Assembly (NCBI GenBank): GCA_036897525.1
Contig: JAYMTJ010000015.1
Span: 87,489 to 151,488, forward strand
From: Pelargonium x hortorum
Taxonomy: Eukaryota; Streptophyta; Magnoliopsida; Geraniales; Geraniaceae
Direction of reading: 5' to 3'
Length of the DNA: 64,000 nucleotides
Part shown: piece by piece, positions 37,179 to 47,495 of the stretch
Numbering within the stretch: position 1 is the stretch's first letter
Layout: every line of letters starts with the position of its first letter
The notes under the pieces: generated by a model
What the model was told of the DNA's origin: nothing
The model's input: only the letters and a program-made list of their open reading frames with translations
The model's database searches: none
Made by a program: the position numbers and the translations under genes

Positions 37179-37803
37179 AGTCTGTATTCGGTACTGGCAA
37201 TGTCAAACAAGAAATTCTCTAATCAGTTTATGTTATCTGCTTTTACCGGCTATATCATTAGGAAGAGCTAAGAGAGTTTAATCCCCGGGTATGTATACAG
37301 TTCCTACTTTCAAGTGGTATCCTTTACTACCATAGTAAGTGCAAGACCCAAGATAATCTGTATTCAGTATCAAGTACATCTCCAGTGGATTTAGTTCCGC
37401 TCGCTAGGACATTAGAACAAGGAGGAATTATGTATTCTGTCTTTAAGAGTTAGATTCTACAGTTAGCTACAAAGCAACAAATATAAGGATTATCTATAGT
37501 TTATCTTCCTTTAGCTTTTCTTTTGGTCGAGGGGGAGATTTTAGTCCGTCCGTCAGTCTTTTTTTATGGGATCCTATCCATTTGTCGATGATTCTATAAG
37601 TTTACCCAGAGCTAAGAGGAGTAAGTAGTATTTAGTCGATGGCATTATTCTATTTTACTGAGTCTTTGGGACTGGTGTTTTCACTCTAAGGTGCAGTAGG
37701 AATGACTAAAAGTCTTTATATTGTGGTACTTTCATTAGTTAGTATCTTTATTCTTTATGAGGATTACTTTCAACGTAGTGAACAAGATAAAATCTTAATT
37801 CTT

Positions 37804-37884
37804 AAAGGGAAGTTCATCGGCTGGCAGGCTCTATTTCTCCAGGTATTCTGTTGTAAGTGCTTTCATATGTCCAGTATCCCTGGA
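37804..37884 (+). repeat. Second repeat family, copy 1
   Basis: AAAGGGAAGTT, GGCAGGCTCT, CCAGGTATT and AGTATCCC occur in this order. The same order is found at 58008-58070 on the same strand, with about three quarters identity and one 15-20 nt length difference before AGTATCCC. Confidence 0.75.
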
Positions 37885-39531
37885 ATGCTAATTAAAACCT
37901 TTAACATTGCAGCTCTTCTAGTCTGTAAGCCATCTTAAAGGACAGTTCTTAATGAATCTAGATCCCTAATAATTTGTAATAGATAGCAGCTCTCTATATT
38001 GTTCTAGTCTGGTAAGTTTATTAATTTAATAGGAATATAGATTCTGGTATTCCCTCCAAAAGAGTTACTTTAAACTAGCAGCAATTCCTCAAAAAAACCT
38101 TATCACTTTAGTTCTTTTTATTCCCAAACCAGAGTACAGTAATAAAGAAGGCATAGGTTCTAATCCCAACAACTTCTTCAAACTACCTTGTTTCTTATTC
38201 ACAATAACTTTCTTAAGCTTAAGAGCGAGCCTCTTTCTTATGGATCTTATGGGTTCTACCTTTCAGGAGTATCCACAAAAAAACCCTTGTAAAAGCACTT
38301 CCCTTAAAATACTAAACTACATATCTCCGAGATAACTAAGTAAAAACCTTTAAATTAAATTAAATAAGACTTAATCATGTAAAGATAAGGACCCTTATTT
38401 TGTTTTGTGTATTTTCCAAGATCCCTGACTCTTTTTAAGAGTTTCCGCAGGGCTGTTCAAAATAAATAACTCCTCAACTAACGAACGAATAGGAGTAACT
38501 TCATGTGAAGCTGTGCAATATTGCTTTTACTTTAGGGTACCTATTACAATAAAATAGCTACAGAATACCAAAGAGAATCTTGTTCTTGAAAGAGAGAGAA
38601 GATATAAAAGGCATCTACTTCTGTTCTGGTGTATAAAACTTGCAGCAACGCCTATCCGTTTTAGGAGGCCCATTAATTTATAGTATAATTTATTTAGAAT
38701 ACCCGATATCAATATCAATAAGGATACCTTTAGGGCGCTTGGGGCTCTCCTAAGGAAACTTTTCGATTACCCTTTGTTTTTGTTCATTATGAATTTAGTA
38801 ACAAATATGTTTATTAAAGAAGAAAGTGCAGTGCACCGCTCTAAATACCAGATCATATGGAATCCAAAATAAAGATCTATGCTGTTAAAGCTTGTAGGGG
38901 CCTCGCTTGACTAAAAGAGTACTCATTTATGTATTGTATTCTATTCTTTTAGTTTATTCTTTCTGTATAATAAATACTAGACCGGGGAAGGAAATAAAGG
39001 TATTTATTCTCGTTGCATTTGCTAAACTAAAATCCATTTAAGTAAAAACCCTGCCAAGTAATCCCTTCTCCTTATCCTATAAAGCAATAAAAAGAAAGAT
39101 GAAAAAGTAGTAGCCCTTGACACTTTGTAAACTACAGTATACTATAAAATTCCCTTTTATTTTAGATATGCCCTTAGATTGACTTTTGACAAAGAGTATG
39201 AGATCCTATATTTCACGACACACTTATGGTATTAGCTGCATTTCGAAACAAGGAATATCCTGGACTTGAAATAACAGCACAACAGAGTAAGAAATTGAAT
39301 TCTATAACGGGGACGTATATACATCCGACCAGGCTTCCGTAACTTTCCTTGAAAGCGACTGCGCTTAGTTTTATTCTTTATATAGCCCTAACCAGTTTAT
39401 CCTAGCTTTACTTTAGTGAGTCCCTTGTTTGATTTACTAATAAAAGCTAGATACAGATTCTAGTCTTGGTACTCATTTCATATGGGAGCTTCAAAAAAGT
39501 GGTAAAGAAAGATCAGTCAATTTCAACTCTT

Positions 39532-39557
39532 TTCTTGCAAACTTTTCTACTATATAG
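39532..39557 (+). repeat. 26-nt dispersed repeat, copy 1
   Basis: Ends in AACTTTTCTACTATATAG, identical over 18 nt to 42487-42504, and preceded by TTCTT in both copies (23 of 26 nt identical). Confidence 0.8.
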
Positions 39558-40984
39558 ATAGAAGAAGGTCTCATTTTATAAAATGTACTGGTATCTTAAC
39601 TGGGATATTCTCAGTATTCAATTTCATTAGTATTTCATATTTCTTTTTGTTGGAAGTAATTACAATTACGGATAAAAAGGACTCTATTTTTTCTGTTAAA
39701 GGTATATATATATCCTTTTCTGTTTTGAGGATATTCTGTTTTCTGGGAATAGATGCCGGTTATTCTTCTTTATTAGGCATAACGCACCTGAACAATGACT
39801 CTATAAAGGATCTAAAAAGGAGCAGCTTAACTCTTGTTTTACAACGTGGTATAGCGATGACTCATTATCTTTGGCACTAAGCCCTTTATTCGACAAATAC
39901 AAGGAAGAAGAGGCAAGTTCTCTTGGACTAGTACAAACAAACTACAAAAGAACTTATTGAGCCTAAAAAAGAAGTGTAGACCATTCATTAGCTCCAACAA
40001 GAAGCTCCATAAGAGTCTAGCTAGCTTCACTTCAAAGAGGAAGGGTACTTCGGCAAGAACTCTATCTAGTATGTCCTTATTTGTGCTTTATCTGGGTTGG
40101 CTATGTTTTGTGGTTTAGCATATCCGGATATAAGGTAGGGGCTTCTCAAAGAATCTTTTAGCTGAATAAAGATTTTCTAGTGAGCCAAGTCGACTTGATC
40201 TTTACTTTATAAGTATGAGGGTTTCGCTATTTAAGTCGTGTCTCTCTCTACTTCAAATTAACACCTCTAGGTCATGGTCATGAGACGTCTAGCTAGCCAA
40301 TCTAGTGAATTCTAAACTCCCGGGAAAGCTCATTTCATTCATTATATTAAATAAGTACCAGTTTTTTTTATAGTAATAAGTAGATCCCATATCTATAGGC
40401 GCTCCCTTAACAAAGGAAAGATTGAATAAGGTGCTGCTTAACTCTTGTAAAACAATTTGACTTTTACAAGGTATACAAAAAATAATAAAGGAAAACGCGA
40501 ATAATTGCGCTGAGGCTTTCTCTTTACTATATTCTTCTAGATAAACTTTCGAGATTGTTATTAGGTTTCTGCTGTCTTTATTTAGTATAGTTCCACAGGT
40601 CCGGAAAAGGTAGAGGCTCAGGATCTTTTAAGCGACTGTCTTGCTCCAGCTTCTCCTTCTCTGGCACTGCTTCTCCTCCTGCAATAGATGTACTCTATTC
40701 TCAATTAAGTTCATATCCTCCAAAACGATAAACACATAAGGCAAGATTAAAAAGAAAAACGAGTGACTTTCTTGTTGTAGTACCTATACTCTAGCAAATG
40801 AACAAATGAATCTAATAGGAAAACCGGTTGCTGTTTTCTAGTCTGTAGCTCCTAAGTCCCTAAGAATTCCTGAACAAGTCAAACTTTCTTAAAGAGGTCC
40901 ATATTTCATTAGAGGCAAAGCTTCAGAGTAGTATCCTGGAATAGTAAAGGATTATGATAAACGCATTAAATTGAGGGTTCCAAG

Positions 40985-41047
40985 GCTATTTGAAATGAAA
41001 TATAGAAAAAAAAAAAAACGAGAAATTAGGTGTCAAATTCAAATAGC
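40985..41047. other. 10-bp inverted repeat enclosing an A13 run
   Basis: GCTATTTGAA at 40985-40994 pairs perfectly with TTCAAATAGC at 41038-41047 across a 43-nt loop that contains 13 consecutive A at 41006-41018. Confidence 0.6.
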
Positions 41048-41667
41048 TGAATTTGTGCATTTTGAAAGTCTTTTTTCCTGATATGATATATAGTTAGTTT
41101 AGTAATATCTAGATTCATTCCTGAAGTTGAAGCATTCTTTATTAAGCTTTAATTTAAGCCCGTGTTTTCTAGTTTTTCAGGTCTTAGAGTGATATATTAG
41201 AAGGAGACACTAATTAGGATACAACTCCTATTCAGGGACTAGCAGGAAGTAGTAAGTGTAGCAGTTGAAAGCGGGCAGACATTGATGGTACATAAACCTC
41301 TTTGTAGGGATTGCAGGTAAAGAAACACAGAAATCTGTATTCCAGTGGTTTGTTGAGATGGAATAGATAGCAAAGGAGAGTCTTTGTATTAGTATTCGAG
41401 TTATTCCTTTGTCCTTTGATGAGCTATTTTAAGTTTAAGATAGAAAGCGGATCTAGATTCTATTTGTTTACAAGTAAATGTCCTTTCATTTAGTATTGCT
41501 AAACAGGATACTTACTATATATAGAGAGTTCTAAAGTCTCATTTTTTTTTTCTTATCTTAGGTAACATTCCGATCAAAGTATTCTTGTAATGGTATAGCA
41601 GGTAAAGAACAGAAACTATATCTATAACATAACTTTTGTTTTGTTAGCCGATGTTGCTAAACTAAAG

Positions 41668-41706
41668 GAGTTAAAGAATTAATTGTTCTAATAGCAGGCA
41701 AAGATA
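41668..41706 (-). repeat. CCATTAGAACAATT repeat copy, inverted
   Basis: The minus strand gives GCTATCTTTGCCTGCTATTA, then GAACAATTAATTCTTTAAC. Like the copies at 35271 and 36871, it combines the ATTAGAACAATT word with a CTTTGCCTGCTAT word, but in the opposite order. Confidence 0.75.
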
Positions 41707-41950
41707 GCTTTCAGAATTGTAAGCACTTCACTTGTAGGTAATTGGTTTTAGGATTCTTAATCTTAAAGGAAGTTCCTGATAATAAGTAAGGAATTGCAGC
41801 TATTTAGGAGAACTGATTGGTTTCTTGGCTTTGTGAGAGTATAGTCCTAATTCTAACAGGAAAGAACTCTCTAGTATTGAATTTGTATTAGTTTGGGAGC
41901 CGGTGTAGCTAAACTTTTCCTTGCTAACGTAGGAATTAAGACCATAGGAT

Positions 41951-42043
41951 TTAAAGAATTGTTCTAATGGGATTGCTGGTAAATACAGAAACCAGATTCT
42001 CTTGTTGCCGGCCGGTGTAGCTCTTAGAAGGAAGTGGAGCTTT
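41951..42043 (-). repeat. Repeat core copy, inverted relative to 34.3 kb
   Basis: Read on the minus strand: AGCTCCACTTCCTTC, then TAAGAGCTACACCGGCCGGC, AACAAGAGAATCTGG, TTTCTGT, and finally CCCATTAGAACAATTCTT. The middle part aligns with 34343-34394. The first word also occurs at about 36551 and the last at about 36870, so the element combines words that lie apart in the forward island. Confidence 0.85.
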
Positions 42044-42150
42044 TAGAGTCTAAGCATAAATGCTTACCTTTGTTTGTATTGGAGCTATTGTCTTTGAAGG
42101 GAGTAAGAATACACTCTTATGCTTGTAAGTCGGTGAATCTCTTGTATTCT

Positions 42151-42559
42151 TGAGAATAGTAACATCTCTGCGATACCTTCACCGGAATTCAATTAGTTTA
42201 ATGTCCTCATCTAGAAACATACATGACACATGCAGATAGTATAGTACTATTCCTAGCTTTCAAGTTTAGCTACATTCTCCAACGCCAAATGATGCCTTAG
42301 AACTGTTCCCAAGAAATCCTGAGCCGTCTTAAGCTAGGGACAGACAAAACAGGTTCGGAAAGGAAATGTTGAAGTTTGTTGAGCTAAAGCACTAGAGAAC
42401 CCAGGCGATCCCATCACGTTTACCTTGGGAAAGCACTAGAGGAATTTGACATCAAAAGAGTTCTTTATTTGTTGCATTTTCTTACGAACTTTTCTACTAT
42501 ATAGAATCAAGTCCAAATTCTCTTCTGGTCAATATCCGTGGGATTTCCTTTAGAATTTC
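42151..42559. other. Mixed segment between opposed islands
   Basis: Carries GCGATACCTTCACCGG near 42171 and GCGATCCCATCACGTT near 42405, which resemble GCGATACCATCACC near 34601. These indicate forward-orientation repeat fragments next to the reverse island. No gene is recognised. Confidence 0.45.
42479..42504 (+). repeat. 26-nt dispersed repeat, copy 2
   Basis: Direct partner of 39532-39557, differing only at three adjacent positions. It is followed by AATCAAGTCCAAATTCTC, typical of the forward-island vocabulary. Confidence 0.8.
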
Positions 42560-42970
42560 TTGACTCGAATATCCAACCTTCGTGACTCCAGTCTCTGTTA
42601 GATAAGGGAATGAAACGAAGGGACTGTAGGAAGAAATGAGTGGGGATTGAAGACTTTCCATTAAAATGAATGGATTGAAGAGAAGGCCTAGCCAGTAAAG
42701 AATATAGGGGGGCCTTTACCTACGAATGAGGTGCGATAGCCCTTAGCGAGAGCGAACAAAAGCTTTCGATTGGAAATGCCCCGGAGACTAAAGAAGGATG
42801 AAATTTTATCCTTACAGATAAGAGAGAGCGCAAATGCTTTTTAAATTGTAACAGTGAAGAAAGAAGTTAAGCACCTTGATAAGAAAAAAAAAAAAAGAGA
42901 AGCCCATAAAATAGGGTTCTTTTCACCAATCCCATCCAAATGCGCCCCAATTGGATCCATTTGTCGGTGT
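42560..42970. other. Segment of different composition
   Basis: Purine-rich and visibly less AT-rich than its flanks, with phrases such as TTAGCGAGAGCGAACAAAAG and AATGCCCCGGAGACTAAAG. It ends with A13 at 42884-42896. In texture it resembles ordinary land-plant mitochondrial intergenic DNA more than the rest of the window does. No reading frame or RNA is recognised. Confidence 0.4.
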
Positions 42971-44299
42971 AAATTTGCAAAATACTACTAAAATTGCAAG
43001 TAAAATAAATGAAACTAAGCAAAAGCCTGATGTGGATCCAACTTTTTAGCCACTGCCTGGACTGAAAATCCTATAAGTATCCCTTGATCAGTGTAAATCC
43101 TACCACAGTAAGTTTTTCACTTTTATGTAACCCGGAGATAATTGTTACATCAAAACCCTTTGTATAAAATCTTTCTTAAATCATTAGTAAATTAAGAATT
43201 GCATGTCATAAAAAACAAAATTAGGAAGGGCTGAATTCCTATAAAAAGCCCGCAGCACGATTCAAGTTAAAACAAGATACAAACCTAAACCTCCATATTT
43301 CGAGTTTTCCTAATAACCGAAAGAGAGGATCCCAATTCGTTATAAAAGCACAAAAATTCTTATTATATAGGACTACCCGCGAAATAGGTATAACAAAAAA
43401 GGGGTAAGCTTTACAGGGCCTCCTTATACTATATACTAGGGATCCTTATCCCTATCTAATTAGGGACCGCGGAGAATTCTGGATTCTATGTTTTCTTAAA
43501 ATCATCGATTAGTATTTATAAGGGCCCCGCCCCGCTCCACTTATAAGCGAATTTGAAGCTTCTCCTTTTTTACTAACTCAGATTACCAGTTTTTTTTAAT
43601 AAAACGTATCAACCTTTGAAAATCAAAATTTGAATAGTTTCCTTGTTTGTAAATCCAGTAGACACTTAAATTGAAATTAACAGGATATTATAGTACTTCT
43701 TTCCGCAGGGGATCCACGAGCCCGAGATGTTTATAAGTTTACTATTTCGGATTCTCCTCTTATAGATGACTCACAATTTTAAAGAACAGAGGTTTTTTTA
43801 TGCTATTTAATTACACTCACTATATAATAGTTACAACAGCATATAATTCCTTTGATGTTATATATATAAGTGTAAAAAGCAGACGTTGGTTAGGTAGTTT
43901 TTGCCGGATAAGTCAAAGAGCAGAAAAGCCGAGACACCTTCTTTGTTTTACGAGCCCCTGACCTGCTAAGAATCCTGAGAGGAATAGATAATTTGCAAGG
44001 CTTTTCCTTGGTTTTGAGCAAAGCAAACTTGAGTTTGTTATAATAAGGGGTTATATTTTAGTCTTATTGCCTGCCCGGTATAGGAGGACACAAATTGTAT
44101 TAAATTAAACATTTCTTTTCATTGATAAAAAGAACTCTTTTACTTCTACAGCAACTGGTTAAGCGACTGCTAATTATAGACTCAAGGTAGAGCCCACAGT
44201 TCTAGGTATAGGCTACCAGGGTATTCTCGAAAATAAGTTAGGTTTTCCAGGTATACAATACAGTTGGGTTTTCCATTCCAGTAGAAGTCCTTTTGAGAT
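42971..44299. other. AT-rich spacer, no gene recognised
   Basis: No open frame worth listing. A GC cluster, AGGGCCCCGCCCCGC, lies at about 43521. No tRNA arms or shared repeats were noticed. Confidence 0.55.
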
Positions 44300-45051
44300 A
44301 TGTAAAGTAAAGAAATTTGTGTAATTTAAAAGATGGAAGTCTGGGTTTTTTTCTTTATCTGGTGGTTATCTCAACATCCTAAAGCTAAAGCTCCTGTTGG
44401 TTAGATGGATATACTCTAAACACTCTAAGTATGTAAGCTCCCTAACGATAAAAGCAGGAAACTTGAGTAATGTCCCTTAATTTCTATAACTAGATTCCTA
44501 TACGTATTACAAGAGATCTAATTAATGAATAGTAACTAACTCCGTATACTCTCTCTAATAAGTACCCGGTATATCCTCGTCAGCCCATTAACTCCTGTGA
44601 GATTATATTATAGGTGCAAAGACTCCTAAAAGGCATGTACAAGTCTAAGGTATATATTCTCCTGAACTGAAGAAGAAGGTATGGCAAAGTCCGTAAATTA
44701 AGTTCTTTAGCTTTAGCATAACAGGTTTCTTATAAAATTCAGTATTCTTACTATTCCTATTCAGAATCCTCTAGTATACTCTAAAACAGATGTATTTATA
44801 GCTCTTAAGAAATTGAGGTCTTTTATTAAGTGAAAACAAGGAAGAAGTGGTATCTCCTTATAAAAGTCAAGCAATATAGGTGTATCTTGTCTAACAAAGT
44901 ATACAACTGTGTGTAAAGCTCTAGCCCAGGAAGACTTATAAAGGGTATGGACAAACAAGTTCAAGAAGTTATGACGATCAAAAAAAGAAGCTAGCCAAAC
45001 AAGTGAATTTAATATAGCTCCTTAACTTAATAGGCGCTAATAGGCTGGAGT

Positions 45052-45099
45052 TTTTCCAGGTTTTTTTAAGGCCGGTGTCGAAGGTTTCTGATCAAGGGT
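45052..45099 (+). repeat. Third repeat family, copy 1
   Basis: CCAGGTTTTTTTAAGGCCGG, then GTTTCTGATCAAGGG. The same order occurs at 47208-47270 (CAGGTTTTCTAG, AAGGCCGGTC, TTTCTGATGAAGGG). Confidence 0.7.
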
Positions 45100-45559
45100 A
45101 TTTATTGCTTTACTCTGCTGTTGCTTACACTGTCTCATGGGTATCTCTCATTTAAGGGTACTCTGTAAGTGCTCGTCCTCTACCCTAGTTATAAAAGAAG
45201 TCTCGCTTATAAGGCAATTATTAAAAGGTCTGCTAGAGATCTCTCCTACTTCTAAGTTCCTATAGGTATAGCTCTCAGGCAAGGACAAGGAGGTCTAGGT
45301 ATTGGGCGCTTAAGAACAGGGTGCATTTTACGGGTCTGTTTCAAAGAACAAACTAAGTTTGATCCTGCTCTGATGGGTACTAAAATACGGGAAATTCTAA
45401 ATTTTATGAGCTAAATGTATCAACCTCAGCAGATATAAGACATGTTTTTTTTAAGACGGAGCTTTACAAGTTTACAAAGTAAAGTGTTTCCGTTTCCTGT
45501 AATTAAGATTTTAAGGAGTTATTTAAGTTTAAGGAATATATCCAGATTTGAAGGTATAT

Positions 45560-45620
45560 AGCTTTGAAGCAAAGTCATTAAAAGTTTTATTTATAGAGCC
45601 GGGTTTTCTTTTCTAGTCAG
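45560..45620 (+). repeat. GAGCCGGG-type repeat, copy 1
   Basis: GCTTTGAAGC, then AAAG, then TTTATAGAGCCGGGTTTTC. Parallel copies are at 47441-47495 and, in part, 50183-50210. Confidence 0.7.
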
Positions 45621-46005
45621 GGTATAGTTTTTTTGGTATAAGGTATTTCAGGAGAACTCATTCTGGTGTTCCGTATTCTAATTCTAGAGGGTCCTTGTCT
45701 AGGTAGCCTAATTCCATAGATTAGTAAGGAATTCCTAAGCTGATAGAGAACCATAGAGTAAGGTCCAAGGAATATGAGTCGGCGAACAATAAAGGACTAT
45801 ACTATTTCCTATTTCTTTCGAGTAGCCTATCAGTAGTTGATGGTATTGTACGGGTTTATGGATTGCACAAGATACAAGCATTTTTTTAAGTTCTAAATTT
45901 AGATGAGGCTCCGATCTTAAAGGGTATTGCATGCACTTACGAACGACTAAACAAATAGAATCAAGGAATACCAAACTATTAAGGATTCTCTTGAAAAGCC
46001 TTTAA

Positions 46006-47000
46006 CTTTAACCTACAAACTTATACCTATTTCTTATACGGGTAAACAAAAAAAGGCAATAAGATTAGAAAATAAAGAATAAAATGACTTTATTTAAGAT
46101 CTTGCCTAAAGCCGTGAAACTATGTATTTAGAATATTACTTCTGGAAATGCCAAAACCCAATATAGACAACCTCCTTTAGTTAGCTACACTTACCTAATA
46201 AAAAAATTCAAGACTAAAAAAGAAATACCATTACAAAGGCAAACTATATTTATTCCCTTGGAAATGCAATTAGTAGTCTAAGTATAGTTAAACAACCGCA
46301 TTATTAATAGACCAACACAAAAAAAATATATAGGCTATAAAAAAAGTATTACGACTTCAGCGGAAACTCTTGAAATTCTATTCTATTCCCGAGGATCCTG
46401 ACTTTCTAAGCATCCCACCTTTCTAACTAATTCTAAGTCAATTCAATAAAACTTGTAAAAGCTTGTTCTGAAACGGCTGGCCATAAATATTCAAATATTT
46501 CCTAAAACCCTTGAAAACTAAACCAAGTAGATAACCCTTCTACGAAATGTATTACTTTCCCGCGTTTATATTATATTAGTTACGACAGACTGTGAAACCT
46601 CTTTTACTGGGAAATTCTCCTTACTTTGAATGCCTAAAACTTCCATAAATTAACTAATCCAGATAAACGAAACAAGATCCGAATTCTCTTCTCCAGAACC
46701 AGAATGCCTTTTTTTCATCTTATTTTAGTTAAGCTGGGATATCCTGAAGACCCTTATCAAATCCTATGTTTACAAGATACCTGCTGCTTTCAAAAGAACT
46801 CAAAGGATAGTCAATTCCCGGAAAAAGAAAAAACTTGTTATGTTAATAATCCCTAAGCCAAAAGACTTGGTGTTATAACCCCAAAATGACTTTGACTTAC
46901 ATCTTCTTATGACTTTGTTCTAGCATACCTTGTTGCTGTTGCTTGAGCCCTTCCCTGAAACATAGCTTAACCCTTGCCTTAGCCATGAGAGAAGACCCTG
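46006..47000. other. C-rich island between two G-rich islands
   Basis: The + strand is A/C-rich and G-poor (about 17 C to 6 G over 46141-46200). Both flanks are G-rich. No gene or long open frame. An ACTCAAAGGA word at about 46799 was considered as an rRNA fragment and rejected. Confidence 0.5.
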
Positions 47001-47207
47001 AGCCTGTTAATGTATTATTCATAATTCATAAGATAGTTCTATGCTATTATTTGTATTACTTGTTATAAGGGATATACCTCTGTGCTATACTTTACGAGCT
47101 AGAACTCTTTAACGAACGGACCCGTTTGTGTTAAGCCCTTTTATTTTACTAAATTGACTAATAAAGGTTTCTTACAAATTCTTAAACATTTATAGGTTTT
47201 CTGAAAA

Positions 47208-47270
47208 CTTTTATTCAGGTTTTCTAGTTCTAAGGCCGGTCAAGGGATGCTTTCTGATGAAGGGGAAGGG
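47208..47270 (+). repeat. Third repeat family, copy 2
   Basis: Direct, diverged partner of 45052-45099, followed about 40 nt later by GGGTATCTCCC, which parallels GGGTATCTCTC after copy 1. Confidence 0.7.
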
Positions 47271-47440
47271 TCAAGTAGTAAGTAGCTCAAGTACCGCCGG
47301 GTATCTCCCTTAATTAAGACAAATATAGCTCTCATAGTCTAACTCGTAAAGTAGTGTTCTCAATGCCTATTTATAGGAGCCCTTTTGAGCAAGTTTATTT
47401 AAGAGAAGTCCTTATGAGAGTTTTCTAGTAAAGAAGCTTT

Positions 47441-47495
47441 TAAGGCTTTGAAGCTAAAGTAATTCCTGTATTTTAGAGAGCCGGGTTTCTTTCAC
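47441..47495 (+). repeat. GAGCCGGG-type repeat, copy 2
   Basis: GGCTTTGAAGCTAAAGTAA, then TTTTAGAGAGCCGGGTTTC. Same word order and spacing as copy 1. Confidence 0.7.

Larger units (their letters stand above)
34060..37500 (+). repeat. Large C-rich island of degenerate dispersed repeats, forward orientation
   Basis: This 3.4-kb stretch is A/C-rich and G-poor on the + strand (for example about 18 C to 6 G over 35581-35640). It is built from recurring degenerate words. One is a CCATTAGAACAA-type motif, seen near 34080, 34331, 34804, 35271, 36871 and 37411. Another is AGCAACACCGGC, near 34348 and 36719. A third is CTTTGCTTGCTATC, near 36523 and 36893. The same words occur reverse-complemented at 41.6-42.0 and 56.6-56.8 kb. 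Open frames here (35034-35252, 36530-36844 and minus-strand shadows) cross repeat words in different frames, so coding is unlikely. The family is not one I recognise. Confidence 0.7.
37501..40880. other. Mixed spacer with repeat fragments
   Basis: Frames at 37702-37938 (plus, 78 codons), 38527-38718 (minus), 39647-39880 (plus) and 39839-40030 (minus) are unrecognised. The first overlaps a repeat unit shared with 58.0 kb. A 26-nt word at 39532-39557 recurs at 42479-42504. GCTAGCCAA...AGTGAATT at 40290-40315 recurs at 44989-45012. Confidence 0.5.
40881..42150 (-). repeat. G-rich island carrying the repeat family in reverse
   Basis: The + strand is rich in G and T (about 15 G to 6 C over 41761-41820). 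Its minus strand carries the same words as the 34-37 kb island, including ACACCGGC near 41895 and 42013 and ATTAGAACAATT near 41682 and 41956. A13 at 41006-41018 lies inside a 10-bp inverted repeat (40985-40994 with 41038-41047). No gene is recognised. Confidence 0.65.
44300..46005. repeat. G/T-rich island with shared repeat words
   Basis: Contains 44989-45012 (shared with 40.29 kb), 45052-45099 and 45560-45620 (both shared with 47.2-47.5 kb), and GGGTATCTCTC near 45139, which recurs near 48580 and 49056. Minus-strand frames at 44761-44964 and 45735-45974 are unrecognised. Confidence 0.55.

Noticed and set aside
46797-46819. Resemblance to the small-subunit rRNA ACTCAAAGGAATTGACGG box
   Set aside because: Only about 10 contiguous bases match and the flanks do not continue the rRNA sequence or helices.
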